The translations under genes and the position numbers were made by a program. From Desulfomonile tiedjei (GTDB lineage Bacteria > Desulfobacterota > Desulfomonilia > Desulfomonilales > Desulfomonilaceae), in assembly GCA_016212925.1 (NCBI GenBank), contig JACRDF010000025.1, positions 62,001-126,000 on the forward strand: DNA of 64,000 nucleotides, given 5' to 3'. This document shows, one piece after another, positions 51,970-60,393 of this stretch; the stretch's first letter is position 1; the number at the start of each line of letters is the position of its first letter. Below the pieces are notes generated by a model that worked only from the letters and a program-made list of their open reading frames with translations, had not been told where the DNA came from and ran no database searches.

Positions 51970-53292
51970 ATGGCAGACGTAAAGCCCTTCAGAGCGGTTC
52001 ATTACAGCAGAAATCTTGCGGGTGATTTGAACAAGCTGATCACGCCGCCTTACGACGTAATTTCTCCGGAGGAGCAGGAGGATTTCTACCAGACTCATCC
52101 TCTGAATGTCATAAGGCTGGTTTTGGGAAAGCGATTCGCGGAGGACGACGCCGCGAACAATCGTTACGCTCGCGCGGCTGCAACCCTTAAACAGTGGATG
52201 GAAAGCGGAATACTCGAACGCCGGGAGCGTGTGGGACTGACTGTTTACCGTATGGATTTTGCTGAACCCGGCGGCGGCCGCTCCAAGATAGACGGAATAG
52301 TAGCCCTGGTGAAGGTCGACGATTATGGCAAGGGCAAGGTGCTGCCTCACGAAAAGACCTACAAAGGCCCCAAGCAGGACCAGTTAAGCCTCATGCGAGC
52401 CTGTAAAGCCAACCTCACACCTATTCACGCACTTTTCGGCGACGACCGTAATGAGGTAGCCGCCGTTTACAAGAGCCTTTTGCAGTTTCCGCCTGATCAA
52501 GAGGCTACTGAAGCTGACGGCACCGTGCACCGGACCTGGACCATTGAGGATACCGAGGCAATTGCCAAGATTGTGGGAATGCTCTACGACAAAAGCTTGT
52601 TTATTGCAGACGGGCATCACCGGTACGAAACCGCGCTCGCTTTCAGGGACGAGATGCGCGCCGCTGGCCATACCGATCCTGGCGCGGCGCACGAATACGT
52701 GATGATGTATCTGACATCTATGAGTCACCCGGGCCTTACCATTCTGCCCGCGCACAGAATGATAAAGGGCTTGCCTAATGTGGACGTGCCTATAATGCTG
52801 CGCGTACTCGATCCGTACTTCGAGATCGAGGACCTGTGCTATTCCGAGGCCAACCGCCAGGAAGTGGCTCAAACCCTTATAGACAGGATTAGATCGTATT
52901 CCAACGTAGGTGGAAAGTTCGGGATGGTCGTCCAGGGGGACAACTGCTTTAGGCTGCTGAGGCTCAAGGATTTCCAGGCGATCGATTCCCTGATGGATGC
53001 TGAAATCCCATCATCCCTGCGCGGGCTGGACGTGACCATTCTTCGTGAGATCATACTGGGTCATGCGCTTGGCATGGATAAAGAGAACGCTGAAGGCCAA
53101 ATCGAGTACACTCCTCTGGTGAGAGAGGCCCTAAACAAGGTCCTGAAAGGTGACATCCAGGTGAGTTTCATACTTAATCCCACTCGGGTCGATCAAATGC
53201 GGGCGGCTGCGGAATTGGGACATAAGTTGCCCCACAAGTCGACGTATTTCTATCCCAAGATTTCCTCAGGTCTTGTGCTGAACGTATTTTGA
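51970..53292 (+). CDS. DUF1015-family protein
   Basis: 440 residues covering the whole family: KPFRAVHYSRNLAGDLNKLITPPYDVISPEEQEDFYQTHPLNVIRLVLGK, the central DNRY-like segment, and FIADGHHRYETALAFRDEM, a strongly conserved block. The family is widespread in anaerobes, with a ParB/sulfiredoxin-like fold suggested for the N-terminus. A kinase-like role in serine metabolism has been proposed for relatives, but nothing beside this gene tests that. No signal peptide. Confidence 0.9.
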   Translation: MADVKPFRAVHYSRNLAGDLNKLITPPYDVISPEEQEDFYQTHPLNVIRLVLGKRFAEDDAANNRYARAAATLKQWMESGILERRERVGLTVYRMDFAEPGGGRSKIDGIVALVKVDDYGKGKVLPHEKTYKGPKQDQLSLMRACKANLTPIHALFGDDRNEVAAVYKSLLQFPPDQEATEADGTVHRTWTIEDTEAIAKIVGMLYDKSLFIADGHHRYETALAFRDEMRAAGHTDPGAAHEYVMMYLTSMSHPGLTILPAHRMIKGLPNVDVPIMLRVLDPYFEIEDLCYSEANRQEVAQTLIDRIRSYSNVGGKFGMVVQGDNCFRLLRLKDFQAIDSLMDAEIPSSLRGLDVTILREIILGHALGMDKENAEGQIEYTPLVREALNKVLKGDIQVSFILNPTRVDQMRAAAELGHKLPHKSTYFYPKISSGLVLNVF

Positions 53293-53347
53293 ACTGTGGA
53301 TGATTTTCAAGGAAATTCTCTGAAGGTTTCCCCCGTCAATTACCCGT

Positions 53348-54169
53348 TTGAACGCGTATCGGCATAATACGGCATCTAACAGCGTGGAATCACTGGACGT
53401 AAAGCAAGGCGAGTCTGTAAACGGCCTGTTCCGAAACAAGGTGCGGATTATACAGTCCTTGCGCGGATATCGCGTTTGCGAAGACGCTGTGATCCTGGCC
53501 TGGTTCACTAATCCGCGGCCCGGCGAGGTTATACTCGATGCGGGAACCGGCTCCGGGGCCATCGCCTTCGGCCTTGCGGTCAAAGAGCCGTCCGCGTTCG
53601 TTGTTGGGCTGGAGATCCAAGGAGATTTGGCGGATCGTGCGAGAAGGGGGGTCCGCTTGAACCATCTGGAATCGCGTGTCAGCATCGTTCGGGGTGATGT
53701 CCGGGACGCCGATTCCTTTCTAAAGGGCCACTCATTCGACGTGATTGTCTCCAACCCGCCCTATCATCAGGCGGGGACGGGCCGTATAAGCCTTCAGCAC
53801 GAAAAGGCCCTGGCCAGGCATCAACTCATGATGCCCTTACGAGCCCTGTTTCAGGTGTCCGCGGAGTTGCTCAAGCCTAACGGCAGAGTCTCGCTGATCT
53901 ATCCCGCATCAGGACTCGGCCAAATTGCGGAAGCCACGAAAGAGGCTGGATTAAAGCGCTCACGTGTGTTATGGATTCACCCTCAGAAGGGGCTGGATCC
54001 CTCCTTGGTATGTGTAGAGGCGTGCGTAGGTCTAAGTGACATACCATTGGCGGAGGAGTGTCTGGTTCTCTATGAACACCCCGGCCTGCGGACCCGAGAA
54101 GCCGAGGCGGTTCTGGCGGGAGAAAATGTCCCCAACCGGACGGAGACGCCGCCTGGCTCGCGGGATTGA
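53348..54169 (+). CDS. tRNA1(Val) adenine-N6-methyltransferase-like protein
   Basis: 273 residues, class I methyltransferase. SAM motif VILDAGTGSGAIAFGLAV, acidic loop VVGLEIQGDLADRARRGVRLN, and the N6-adenine motif VIVSNPPYHQAGTGR place it with TrmN6/YfiC rather than rRNA enzymes. Start is a TTG at 53348 in the longest frame; a GTG at 53384 is possible and neither has a clear ribosome binding site. It follows DUF1015 by 55 nt. Confidence 0.8.
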   Translation: MNAYRHNTASNSVESLDVKQGESVNGLFRNKVRIIQSLRGYRVCEDAVILAWFTNPRPGEVILDAGTGSGAIAFGLAVKEPSAFVVGLEIQGDLADRARRGVRLNHLESRVSIVRGDVRDADSFLKGHSFDVIVSNPPYHQAGTGRISLQHEKALARHQLMMPLRALFQVSAELLKPNGRVSLIYPASGLGQIAEATKEAGLKRSRVLWIHPQKGLDPSLVCVEACVGLSDIPLAEECLVLYEHPGLRTREAEAVLAGENVPNRTETPPGSRD

Positions 54170-54210
54170 ACTTCCGCTCAGAATTGAATAAAAATGTTTA
54201 CAAATGCTGA

Positions 54211-54312
54211 GACGCTCTCACCCGCAATATCCGGGTCGCCGAAGAAGGCTGACGAGCAGTAAATGAAAGCGTCCGGCAAAACCACGCTGTCGGTGCGAGT
54301 CCCGACGGGAGG
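54211..54312 (+). ncRNA. Candidate structured 5' leader (riboswitch-like) of the aminotransferase gene
   Basis: A compact folding pattern just before the gene. P1: GACGCTCTCA (54211-54220) with TGAAAGCGTC (54264-54273), one mismatch. Inside it, P2 CCCG/CGGG (54221-54235) and P3 GTCGCC/GGC(T)GAC (54235-54253) form a three-way junction with unpaired GAGCAGTAAA. Downstream, P4 pairs CTGTCGG (54287-54293) with CCGACGG (54302-54308), which covers part of the GGGAGG ribosome binding site (54307-54312). CCGAAGAAG and GGCAAAA recall glycine aptamers, but the diagnostic CTCTCAGG is absent, so the class is open. Confidence 0.45.
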
Positions 54313-54317
54313 TGAAG

Positions 54318-55541
54318 ATGGAAGAGTTCAGAAGGATTAAGCGACTTCCCCCCTACGTTTTCCAGGTAGTCAACGAACTCAAGATGAGACTGCGAAGGGC
54401 AGGAGAAGATGTTATCGACCTCGGGATGGGCAATCCGGACATCCCAACGCCCGCGCATATTGTGAATAAGGTCGTAGAAGCGGTCCAGAATTCCAGGAAT
54501 CATAGATACAGCGCGTCCATGGGGATCCCGAAACTGCGGGAAGCTTTCGCGTCATGGTGGAAACGACGCTATGGTGTGGAACTCGACCCGGACAAGGAAA
54601 TCGTCGCCACGATGGGCGCCAAGGACGCCCTCGCTCACCTGGTATTGGCCACCATCACTCCGGGAGACGTGGTTTTCGTTCCTTCCCCGACATATCCTAT
54701 TCACCCCTATTCGGTGGTGATTGCGGGTGGGGACTTGCAGCACATTCCGATAAGCACGGACCGGGACTTTTTCGAAGATCTCAAGGCCGCGGCGCGCACG
54801 AGATGGCCCTTGCCCAAGATGCTGATCATCTCTTTTCCGCATAATCCGACGACCATGGTTGTGGACGAGGAATTCTTCAAGCGCCTTGTAGAATTCGCGC
54901 ATGAATACAAAATTATGATCGTTCACGACTTTGCATACGCGGACCTGACTTTCGACGGTTATCGTGCGCCGAGTTTTCTGGCTGTTCCGGGAGCAAAGGA
55001 AGTAGGCGTCGAGGTCTTCTCGATGTCCAAGAGCTACTCCATGGCCGGCTGGCGAGTAGGCTGTATGGCGGGCAATCCACAGATGATAGAGGCGCTGAGA
55101 AGGCTGAAGAGTTACATTGATTACGGAATATTTCAGCCCGTACAAATCGCTTCCATAATCGCGCTGAACGAGAGCCAGGAATGCGTCCAGCAAATTGTGG
55201 ACGAATACAAGGACCGCCGTGATGCTCTGTGTGCCGGCCTGAATGATTGTGGCTGGACAGTGGAGCCTCCCAAAGGGACAATGTTTGTTTGGGCCAAGAT
55301 CCCGGAACCGTATCGCTCGAAGGGATCGCTTGAATTTTCCAAAATACTGACCGAAGGGGCCAAGGTAGCGGTTAGCCCGGGGATTGGGTTCGGCCCGTTT
55401 GGCGACGAGTACGTGCGATTTGCTCTGGTCGAAAATAGGATGCGGATCAATCAGGCGATTCGAGGTATCAGGTCTTTCCTGTCCCACGGGGACGCTGTTT
55501 CAGCGCCGGCAGAGGATGAGGTTCGATCCGCCGCGGTGTGA
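54318..55541 (+). CDS. PLP-dependent aminotransferase, AlaC/aspartate aminotransferase type
   Basis: 407 residues, fold type I. N-terminal [40 protein letters not shown], the PLP-stacking region and [19 protein letters not shown], and the PLP Lys in [21 protein letters not shown]. The RLPPY start is typical of AlaC/YfdZ and related glutamate-pyruvate aminotransferases. Upstream of hom, it may feed alanine, aspartate or methionine metabolism. ATG 54318 has GGGAGG 5 nt upstream, partly held in a hairpin. Confidence 0.88.
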   Translation: MEEFRRIKRLPPYVFQVVNELKMRLRRAGEDVIDLGMGNPDIPTPAHIVNKVVEAVQNSRNHRYSASMGIPKLREAFASWWKRRYGVELDPDKEIVATMGAKDALAHLVLATITPGDVVFVPSPTYPIHPYSVVIAGGDLQHIPISTDRDFFEDLKAAARTRWPLPKMLIISFPHNPTTMVVDEEFFKRLVEFAHEYKIMIVHDFAYADLTFDGYRAPSFLAVPGAKEVGVEVFSMSKSYSMAGWRVGCMAGNPQMIEALRRLKSYIDYGIFQPVQIASIIALNESQECVQQIVDEYKDRRDALCAGLNDCGWTVEPPKGTMFVWAKIPEPYRSKGSLEFSKILTEGAKVAVSPGIGFGPFGDEYVRFALVENRMRINQAIRGIRSFLSHGDAVSAPAEDEVRSAAV

Positions 55542-55767
55542 TTGCTGGCAAGAGCATTTCGCGGAACACCTTCTCCCCTTTATAAGGGAAGAAGGCCGTC
55601 AGGTTCCCGTTGCCCTTTTCCGCAAACTCCAGGGGCACGGCGTGCCGCCTACCATATCGTGGTGGGGCCGGCGTCCCTGCCGGCCATTGCTGGTATCATC
55701 CCATTTAAAGAGACTTAGTATCAGCCGTGCAACTTGGGTAAGCACGGACGTGACACGGTGATATCAA

Positions 55768-57084
55768 ATGAAAGAGATTTCCATTGGTTTAATAGGATTT
55801 GGGACCGTCGGGTCGGGCGTCGTCAAGATTCTCCAGGAGAACCGCGACATTCTTGAGGCGCGGGTTGGCTTTCCTTTGCGCCTCAAGCGCATTGCAGACC
55901 TTGACATTACGTCGGACCGCGGGGTGGCTGTAGATCCTGCGATACTTACTACCGATGCCTATGAGGTCCTTCGAGACCCGGAGATATCCATAGTGGCGGA
56001 GCTTATGGGTGGGTACCAGCCCGCTCACAAGTTCATCCTCGAGGCTTTGCGCAACGGCAAGCAGGTTGTGACGGCCAACAAGGCGCTCTTGTCCGAGCAG
56101 GGGCCGGAGATTTTTCGCGCGGCCCATGACGCAGGCGTGGACATAGCCTTCGAAGCCGCGGTAGGCGGAGGCATACCAATACTCCGATCACTGCGGGAAG
56201 GACTTTTGGCCAACCGCTTCGAGAAGGTATTGGCGATATTGAACGGGACGTGCAATTTTATCCTCACGGCCATGGACCAAAATCCGGGCATATCTTTCGA
56301 CGAGGTCCTCCGACAGGCCACTGAACTGGGCTATGCAGAAGCTGACCCAAGCCTGGACATAGATGGAATAGACACGGCTCATAAGCTCGTCCTGGTGCTG
56401 AGCCTCACCCACGGCATACGGGTGCCGGTCAAACAGATCTATGTGGAAGGTATCCGGGGCATCGATCCGTTTGACGTTGTCATGGCCAGGGAGTTTTCCT
56501 ACAAGATAAAGTTGCTGGCGATTTTGATAAGTCATGGTGACATGGTCGAGGCTCGTATCCACCCGACAATGATCCCCGAACATCATCCGCTTGCCCAAGT
56601 GGACGGCGTTTTCAACGGCATTTATCTGCGCGGGGACATGGTGGGCGAACAACTGTTCTACGGCCGCGGCGCGGGCAAAGAGCCGACAGCTTCCGCAGTC
56701 GTCGGCGACATAGTTGAGGCGGCCCGCAATATAACCCGCGGTGAGGCAGGGGGGGTCCCGCCCCTAGGCTATCCTGAGGATTGGAAGGCGCGGGGCAGCA
56801 TCCTAGCTATGGATGACATAGTCACGAACTATTACGTGCGAGTTCAGGCTCTCGATCGTCCCGGCGTGCTTTCCAAGGTCGCAGGGATAATGGCCGACTA
56901 CGGAATCAGCATACATTCCGTGGTTCAGAAGCGAAGGCAGCGATCCGGGACGGTCCCGGTAGTTTTTCTCACTCATCTGGCCAAGGAAGCCGACATCCAG
57001 ACCGCGAGCAAGAAAATCAGCGACCTCGACGTGGTGGAAGGTCCGCTGGTCATAATCAGGATCGACGACGAAACCCTGGATTAG
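55768..57084 (+). CDS. hom: Homoserine dehydrogenase
   Basis: 438 residues. NAD(P)-binding IGLIGFGTVGSGVVKIL, catalytic domain VTANKALLSEQGPEIF, GGGIPILRSLREGLLAN and GTCNFILTAM, ALSLTHG-like region, and a C-terminal ACT domain (VRVQALDRPGVLSKVAGIMADYGISIHSVVQKRRQ) for threonine feedback. It converts aspartate semialdehyde to homoserine. The gap to the aminotransferase (226 bp) contains a hairpin (CTTCTCCCCTTTATAAGGGAAGAAG region near 55569-55595) and a GGGGCCGGCGTCCCTGCCGG repeat. Confidence 0.95.
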   Translation: MKEISIGLIGFGTVGSGVVKILQENRDILEARVGFPLRLKRIADLDITSDRGVAVDPAILTTDAYEVLRDPEISIVAELMGGYQPAHKFILEALRNGKQVVTANKALLSEQGPEIFRAAHDAGVDIAFEAAVGGGIPILRSLREGLLANRFEKVLAILNGTCNFILTAMDQNPGISFDEVLRQATELGYAEADPSLDIDGIDTAHKLVLVLSLTHGIRVPVKQIYVEGIRGIDPFDVVMAREFSYKIKLLAILISHGDMVEARIHPTMIPEHHPLAQVDGVFNGIYLRGDMVGEQLFYGRGAGKEPTASAVVGDIVEAARNITRGEAGGVPPLGYPEDWKARGSILAMDDIVTNYYVRVQALDRPGVLSKVAGIMADYGISIHSVVQKRRQRSGTVPVVFLTHLAKEADIQTASKKISDLDVVEGPLVIIRIDDETLD

Positions 57085-57148
57085 TGGCTGGGCCGCCAAC
57101 AAAAAATAGGGGCAGCTATGCACCAATGTGAGGAAATGTTGGCCCATT

Positions 57149-57327
<179 letters not shown>

Positions 57328-57502
57328 GTCTGCCCCGCCTCTGCGTGAATCACTGGAGTTTGACCAAAAAATCTTTTAAAAGAAAGCCTGTGCACCCCTA
57401 GAAATCATTTGATATATTATAAGGTCAATTTATTTGGGAGCGCTTGACAGGGTCTTTTTTTCACCACGAAAGGCCCGACTGCCCCAGGACAGGAGACTGA
57501 CA

Positions 57503-58573
57503 ATGTGGAATGGCATCATCAGGGGATATTCTGATTTCTTTCACTTCGCAAACGACAAACATATTGTTACATTGCTGGAAGGAAACACGCCGCTGATTCC
57601 AGCCCCGCGGTTGGCCGCGAGAATTCACACGGGGATCTCCCTATTTCTCAAGTACGAAGGCTTGAACCCAACTTGTTCGTTCAAGGACAGGGGTATGACC
57701 ATGGCGGTTTCACGCGCGCTGGAAGCAGGCTCCAGTTCAGTAATATGCGCGTCTACCGGGAATACATCCGCTGCTGCCGCGGCTTATGCAGCTCGCGCCA
57801 ACATGAGAGCTTTCGTTGTGATTCCCGAAGGGAAGATAGCCCTCGGGAAGCTGGCTCAAGCCATGATACACGGCGCCACTGTTGTGAAGGTCTTGGGCAA
57901 TTTCGACGAAGCTTTGAAGGTGGTGCGACAAATTGCGGATAACTATCCTCTTACCCTGGTCAACTCTATCAATCCGCACAGGCTGGACGGCCAGAGATCA
58001 GCCGCGTTCGAGATCTGCGATGTCCTTGGTGACGCGCCCGAGTACCACTTTCTGCCGGTTGGCAACGCGGGGAACATAAGCGCGTACTGGCAGGGATACA
58101 AGGATTACAAAGACGCGGGTAAGTCTAAGACCCTCCCCAAAATGATGGGGTTTCAGGCTGAAGGGGCCGCGCCGATAGTAAGGGGCTATCCGATTGAAAA
58201 CCCGGAGACCGTTGCCACAGCGATTCGTATTGGCAATCCCGCTTCCTGGAAGAAGGCCGAGGCTGCGCGTGACGAATCGACCGGGATCATAGACATGGTA
58301 AGTGACGACGAAATCCTGGAAGCCTATGCGATGGTAGCTTCCACTGAAGGTGTGTTTTGTGAACCGGCCTCCGCGGCCTCCATCGCTGGAGTGATAAAGA
58401 AGGCCAATCAAGGTCTGTTTGAAGGTGGTGAACGCGTTGTGTGCACGCTCACCGGCCACGGTCTGAAAGACCCCGACACCGCCATAAAAGTGGCAACTTC
58501 CGAACCGCTCACATGTGAGCCGGTTTCTTGCGTACCCGAAATGAAGAAGGTGCTTGATGTCCTCGGATTCTAA
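57503..58573 (+). CDS. thrC: Threonine synthase
   Basis: 356 residues, PLP fold type II. LLEGNTPLIPAPRLA, then the PLP Lys61 in NPTCSFKDRGMTMAVSRAL, CASTGNTSAAAAAYAARANM, the glycine-rich phosphate loop PVGNAGNISAYW and TGHGLKDPDTA at the end. It takes phosphohomoserine, so a homoserine kinase is needed; none of the usual families is here. ATG 57503 has AGGAG 7 nt upstream. It overlaps the next gene by 17 nt. Confidence 0.95.
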   Translation: MWNGIIRGYSDFFHFANDKHIVTLLEGNTPLIPAPRLAARIHTGISLFLKYEGLNPTCSFKDRGMTMAVSRALEAGSSSVICASTGNTSAAAAAYAARANMRAFVVIPEGKIALGKLAQAMIHGATVVKVLGNFDEALKVVRQIADNYPLTLVNSINPHRLDGQRSAAFEICDVLGDAPEYHFLPVGNAGNISAYWQGYKDYKDAGKSKTLPKMMGFQAEGAAPIVRGYPIENPETVATAIRIGNPASWKKAEAARDESTGIIDMVSDDEILEAYAMVASTEGVFCEPASAASIAGVIKKANQGLFEGGERVVCTLTGHGLKDPDTAIKVATSEPLTCEPVSCVPEMKKVLDVLGF

Positions 58574-59786
58574 AACCAAATACCTGATCCTGGTTCCTGA
58601 CGGCATGGCCGATTCGCCTGTTGCGGAACTGGATAACATTACTCCTCTCAAGGCCGCGAAAACCCCCTGGATGGATCGCATGGCCTCAGCCGGTCACATA
58701 GGCCTGACTCGGACTGTCCCCCAAGGAATGGACCCGGGCAGCGATATTGCCAACCTCTCGATCATGGGGTATCCGCCGTCGCAGGTCTATACGGGCAGGG
58801 CCCCTTTTGAAGCGGCTTCCATGGGGGTCAGGCTGCGAGAAAACGACCTAGCGTTCAGGCTCAATCTGGTAACCCTCGAACGAAACTACACCATGATGGC
58901 CGATCATAGCGCGGATCATATCTCCACGCAGGAAGCTCGGGAAATAATAGCCTATCTCGCGCCGGAGATTGAATCCATGGGCTTGTCGGTGCTGCCTGGG
59001 GTCTCGTACAGGAACCTCCTGGTTTGGCGCGACGGCCCTGAAGGCTGCATCACCCATGCTCCGCACGATTTCCCCGGCGAACCGGTGGCCGGCCGCTTCC
59101 CCACGGGAAACGGCGCGGACGTGCTGTTGCGGCTCATTATCAAGTCATGGAAGCTGCTTGAAGAGCATCCGGTGAACAAGCGACGCATAACCAGATGCCA
59201 GGGACCTGCCAATTCCATCTGGCCGTGGGGACAAGGCAGGCCTCCGCGCATTAAGACCGTCAAAGAGCGGTTCGGGATCACGGGATCGGTTGTGGCCGCT
59301 GTAGACCTGATACGCGGAATCGGCAAGTACGCGGGGCTGGATTTGCGGGAAATTGAAGGGGCCACCGGGTACCTGGACACCAACTATCAGGGAAAAGTCG
59401 ATGCGGCCCTGAACGCGTTGAAAGAGCAGGATTTTGTCTTTCTCCACGTGGAAGCGCCGGACGAGGCCTCCCATTCAGGCCAATTGGACTTGAAGATGAA
59501 AGCCATCGAGGACTTCGACGAGAAGATCGTCGGCCCAATGCTCGCAGGCCTGGCAAAGTTCCCCCGGTGGAGAATTCTTCTCATGCCTGACCATCACACG
59601 CCAACCGCGACACGAGTCCATTCCGCGGACCCGGTGCCGTTCATTGTGCTGGATTCCAAGCAGTGGAAAAAAGCGCCTGAAAACAAGGCGGATGGTTTTT
59701 CAGAAGACGCTGCCACCGCGTCTGGAAAGATGATAGAAGACGCCACAAAGATGATTGAGATACTTCTTAATCGGGAGAAGATTTAG
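58557..59786 (+). CDS. apgM: COG3635 phosphoglycerate-mutase-family protein, probable homoserine kinase
   Basis: 409 residues of the alkaline-phosphatase-like superfamily, ApgM branch: YLILVPDGMADSPVAELDNITPLKAAKTPWMDRMASAGHIGLT, GSDIANLSIMGYPPSQVYTGRAPFEAAS (phosphoserine site), FVFLHVEAPDEASHSGQL and LLMPDHHTPTATRVHSADPVPFI for metals. Annotated by similarity it is a cofactor-independent phosphoglycerate mutase. Its 17-nt overlap with thrC and the absence of thrB argue that it supplies phosphohomoserine, a role proposed for this family in Desulfovibrio and Geobacter. ATG 58557 has AAGG 6 nt upstream. Confidence 0.85.
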   Translation: MSSDSKTKYLILVPDGMADSPVAELDNITPLKAAKTPWMDRMASAGHIGLTRTVPQGMDPGSDIANLSIMGYPPSQVYTGRAPFEAASMGVRLRENDLAFRLNLVTLERNYTMMADHSADHISTQEAREIIAYLAPEIESMGLSVLPGVSYRNLLVWRDGPEGCITHAPHDFPGEPVAGRFPTGNGADVLLRLIIKSWKLLEEHPVNKRRITRCQGPANSIWPWGQGRPPRIKTVKERFGITGSVVAAVDLIRGIGKYAGLDLREIEGATGYLDTNYQGKVDAALNALKEQDFVFLHVEAPDEASHSGQLDLKMKAIEDFDEKIVGPMLAGLAKFPRWRILLMPDHHTPTATRVHSADPVPFIVLDSKQWKKAPENKADGFSEDAATASGKMIEDATKMIEILLNREKI

Positions 59787-59857
59787 GCCGGTCGCCTGCT
59801 GAACGGGACGGCGCGGGCGCAGGAAAATTCCTCACCGCTGCCCAATATTGGTGAATC

Positions 59858-59917
59858 GGCGGCCACGGGCCGCCTACGCAGACCGGAATCCTTCTTGTAG
59901 GGCGGCCTGTGGCCGCC
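59858..59917. repeat. Paired GGCGGCC palindromes, copy A
   Basis: GGCGGCCACGGGCCGCCTAC, a linker GCAGACCGGAATCCTTCTT, then GTAGGGCGGCCTGTGGCCGCC. Nearly identical in linker to copy B at 60298-60358, so the two are recent relatives. The 59787-60393 gap carries no gene. Confidence 0.82.
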
Positions 59918-60140
59918 GTCTTGCGCAGCCGCGTGTTTACATGGCCTCCCTTGATATCATTGAGCGATTCCTAAGTTGAGGTAGGATGTGGTGGCCAAAG
60001 GGAACCGCATCATTCGAGGTCTTTTTCGCGACCGATGCGGTTCGCCTCGCTCCCCGCATCCTACGCGCTACGCAGACTTGCATTTGTGATGGTTGCCAAA
60101 GCCTTGGACCCTTTCGCAAAGACTGATTCCAAAGAATTGA

Positions 60141-60227
60141 TAGGGTCCGGCGTCCCTGCCGGACCTCCCCTACCGCGTAGCTGATTTGCCTGCGGATTGT
60201 CCACCGGCACGGAGGCCGGTGGCTACC
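60141..60227. repeat. Composite TAGGGTCC...GGCTACC repeat, second copy
   Basis: Begins TAGGGTCCGGCGTCCCTGCC and ends GGCACGGAGGCCGGTGGCTACC, with TGATTTGCCTG in the middle. Related to 24797-24880 over both ends and the centre. Confidence 0.72.
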
Positions 60228-60297
60228 AAATACTACAGCGCTCTTCAGAATAGGACATTATTCTTGGCAATTGCTACGTTTCCAGAAGCCATGAATC

Positions 60298-60358
60298 GGC
60301 GGCCACAGGCCGCCCTACGCAGACCGAAATCCTTCTTGTAGGGCGGCCTATGGCCGCC
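60298..60358. repeat. Paired GGCGGCC palindromes, copy B
   Basis: GGCGGCCACAGGCCGCCCTAC, linker GCAGACCGAAATCCTTCTT, then GTAGGGCGGCCTATGGCCGCC. It lies just downstream of the MurF-Alr gene. Confidence 0.82.
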
Positions 60359-60393
60359 GTCTCGCGCAGCGCCCCGCATTTTTCCGCTTTTCT

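Noticed and set aside
54236-54300. Hammerhead ribozyme or tRNA-like structure (CTGACGAG...GAAA; T-arm-like GTCGGTGCGAGTCCCGAC)
   Set aside because: The base after the would-be stem III is G where cleavage needs A, C or U, stem II cannot form, and the T-arm loop is 8 nt with no acceptor or anticodon arms.
54211-54312. Direct assignment as a glycine riboswitch
   Set aside because: Only short strings match; the conserved CTCTCAGG...AAAGGAC half is not present in the correct place.
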